Assembly: GCA_963759175.1 (NCBI GenBank)
Contig: CAVWXP010000019.1
Location: 62,001 to 126,000 of the forward strand
Length of the DNA stretch: 64,000 nucleotides
Source: SZUA-442 sp963759175
GTDB lineage: Bacteria; Actinomycetota; Acidimicrobiia; Spongiisociales; UBA5794
Direction: 5' to 3'
Shown here one piece after another: positions 62,857-64,000 of this stretch. The notes beneath the pieces are model-generated. The model was not told where the DNA came from. It saw only the letters and a program-made list of their open reading frames with translations, and ran no database searches. A program made the translations under genes and the position numbers. How positions within the stretch are numbered: position 1 is the first letter of the stretch; each line of letters opens with the position of its first letter.

Positions 62857-63792
62857 ATGGCGCGTGCCGTCGTCACCGGCGGGGCCGGCTTCATCGGTTC
62901 GAACCTGGTCGACCGGTTGGTCGATGAGGGTTTCGAGGTCCTGGTGCTCGACGACCTCAGCTCGGGTTCCCTCGCCAATCTCAAGGACGCACGTGGGCGC
63001 GGCCATGTCACCGTGCACCAGATCGATGTGGCGGACAACGACGTCGTCGCCCTCGTGCGCGACTATCGGCCATCGGTCGTGTTCCACCTCGCCGCCCAGA
63101 TCGATGTCCGGCGGTCCGTCACCGATCCCGTCTTCGACGCACGGGTGAACGTCCTCGGTACCGTCAACATGCTCGAGGCGACCCATCACAGCGGGGCCGA
63201 GCGATTCGTGTTCGCTTCATCCGGCGGAGCCACCTTCGGTGACACCTTCAACATCCCGACCCCCGAGAGCCAGCCCAGGAAGCCTGCGTCGCCGTACGGC
63301 ATCGCGAAGTACATCGTCGAGGAGTACTTCCGTTGGTACCACGACACCTACGGACTCGATTACATGTCCCTCGGGTTCGCCAACGTCTACGGACCCCGTC
63401 AGGACCCCCACGGCGAGGCCGGTGTGGTGTCGATCTTCATCGGGGATCTACTCGCTGGGCGGACGCCGACGATATTCGGCGACGGCGGACAGACCCGCGA
63501 TTTCGTCTTCGTCGAGGACGTCACCGATGCCATGTTCCGCGCCTCGAGGATCGGAGGGTCGCGGTACTGCAACATCGGTACCGGCGTCGAGACCTCGATC
63601 GCAAAGCTCTACGACATCATCGTCGAGGCAACCGGGATCGACATCGCCCCGACGATGGCCACTGCCAGGCGGGGCGAGCAGTTGCGTTCGTGCCTCGATG
63701 CGAGCGCTGCGCGTGCCCACCTCGGCTGGGAGGCCTGGACGCCGCTCCACGAGGGCATCGCCGAGACCGTGTCCTGGTTCCGTTCGACGTAG
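62857..63792 (+). CDS. NAD-dependent epimerase/dehydratase (UDP-glucose 4-epimerase-like)
   Basis: A 311-residue extended SDR acting on nucleotide sugars. NAD motif TGGAGFIGSNLVDRL (about 7-21), VVFHLAAQIDVRRSV near 80, catalytic Tyr146 and Lys150 in SPYGIAKYI, FANVYGPRQDPHGEAGVV near 175, and DGGQTRDFVFVEDV near 210. This matches GalE-like actinobacterial epimerases; related dehydratases cannot be excluded. No glycosyltransferase lies beside it within the window. It converges on the Fpg/Nei gene with 12 bases between the stops. Confidence 0.9.
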   Translation: MARAVVTGGAGFIGSNLVDRLVDEGFEVLVLDDLSSGSLANLKDARGRGHVTVHQIDVADNDVVALVRDYRPSVVFHLAAQIDVRRSVTDPVFDARVNVLGTVNMLEATHHSGAERFVFASSGGATFGDTFNIPTPESQPRKPASPYGIAKYIVEEYFRWYHDTYGLDYMSLGFANVYGPRQDPHGEAGVVSIFIGDLLAGRTPTIFGDGGQTRDFVFVEDVTDAMFRASRIGGSRYCNIGTGVETSIAKLYDIIVEATGIDIAPTMATARRGEQLRSCLDASAARAHLGWEAWTPLHEGIAETVSWFRST

Positions 63793-63804
63793 GTCGCCGG
63801 ATCG

Positions 63805-64000
63805 TCACAGCTCGTCGATGTGGCGCGGCCAATCGTCCTTCAGCAATCGCGACAACGACCTGTCGGCGAGGATGCGTCCCTGCGTCTGGCAACCGGGGCA
63901 GTAGTTGGTCTCCCGACCTCCCGACACGATGCGTTGGACTCGAGCCGCGCACACGGGACAAGGCTGACCGAACTTGCCGTGCACGGCCATCCCCGGGTGG
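63805..64000 (-). CDS. Fpg/Nei-family DNA glycosylase, C-terminal zinc finger (5' part off the window)
   Basis: Only the last 65 residues or so are in the window. They form the FPG zinc finger: VHGKFGQPCPVCAARVQRIV, then NYCPGCQTQG with the four Cys ligands in two CxxC pairs, followed by SLSRLLKDDWP. The finger binds the damaged strand in formamidopyrimidine/endonuclease VIII glycosylases. The end extends well past the Gln-rich finger, as in actinobacterial Fpg/Nei proteins. Which subfamily it is cannot be told without the N-terminus. The true start lies beyond the right edge. Confidence 0.88.
   Translation of the reverse strand, partial: HPGMAVHGKFGQPCPVCAARVQRIVSGGRETNYCPGCQTQGRILADRSLSRLLKDDWPRHIDEL

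Overview
The window is GC-rich, densely coding bacterial chromosome: about 58 protein genes, none of the gaps longer than about 260 bases, no rRNA, tRNA, CRISPR array, transposase or phage gene that I can see. Gene content points to a high-GC actinobacterium, probably near the class Acidimicrobiia (the class is inference). The pointers are NucS (mismatch endonuclease typical of Actinobacteria and some archaea), two F420/luciferase-like oxidoreductases, a SufBCDSU system, a menaquinone pathway, AccA3-type acyl-CoA carboxylase, and many genes whose start codon lies 6-7 bases after a TANNNT -10 box, the pattern of leaderless actinobacterial mRNAs.

Layout. 1-7.2 kb: divergent menB/menE, an atypical SDR, then a minus-strand group (M3 peptidase, membrane-anchored degenerate EEP protein, PQQ-type lipoprotein). 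7.3-14.8 kb: a frameshifted YihY protein, an overlapping pair of ABC exporter half-transporters, a PPOX-family protein, a REP-like repeat block, an F420-type oxidoreductase and a frameshifted Eis-like acetyltransferase. 14.8-19.3 kb: glutamate synthase large subunit with a cluster of compensating indels. 19.5-35.8 kb: a dispersed SUF iron-sulfur system: sufB alone, then nucS, a sigma factor, a DUF4015-type lipoprotein, a UDGb glycosylase and an M23 peptidase, then sufD-Rieske-sufC1, a sirtuin and fumC; facing them on the minus strand is dsbB-thioredoxin-MBL-LLM-sufC2-sufS-sufU. 35.8-37.8 kb: small unknown genes, an alpha/beta hydrolase and a 28-residue membrane smORF. 37.9-43.4 kb: lipoate block: lpdA, 2-oxoacid dehydrogenase E2, a single open frame fusing LipB to LipA, and an M24 peptidase. 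43.4-50.5 kb: MBL hydrolase, transketolase, leucyl aminopeptidase, secreted CAP protein, rhodanese-ThiF protein, two unknowns. 50.6-55 kb: ABC exporter and PASTA-bearing class A PBP. 55-63.8 kb: methylmalonyl-CoA mutase catalytic subunit, a disulfide-less LpdA homologue, biotin-dependent acyl-CoA carboxylase alpha and beta chains, birA, a DLH-fold pseudo-enzyme and a GalE-like epimerase. Right edge: the zinc finger of an Fpg/Nei glycosylase.

How the genes fit together. E2, E3 and the lipoyl attachment enzymes lie together, and LipA needs Fe-S clusters that the neighbouring SUF genes would supply. The carboxylase, its biotin ligase and the mutase form a propionyl-CoA to succinyl-CoA route. DsbB and the anchored thioredoxin form a plausible periplasmic thiol-redox pair.

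Caution: three genes between 7.5 and 16.8 kb carry single-base frameshifts, several at short homopolymers, and in gltB the frame is restored. Base-call error is the likeliest cause, so single-base features, including the LipB-LipA join, should be checked against reads.
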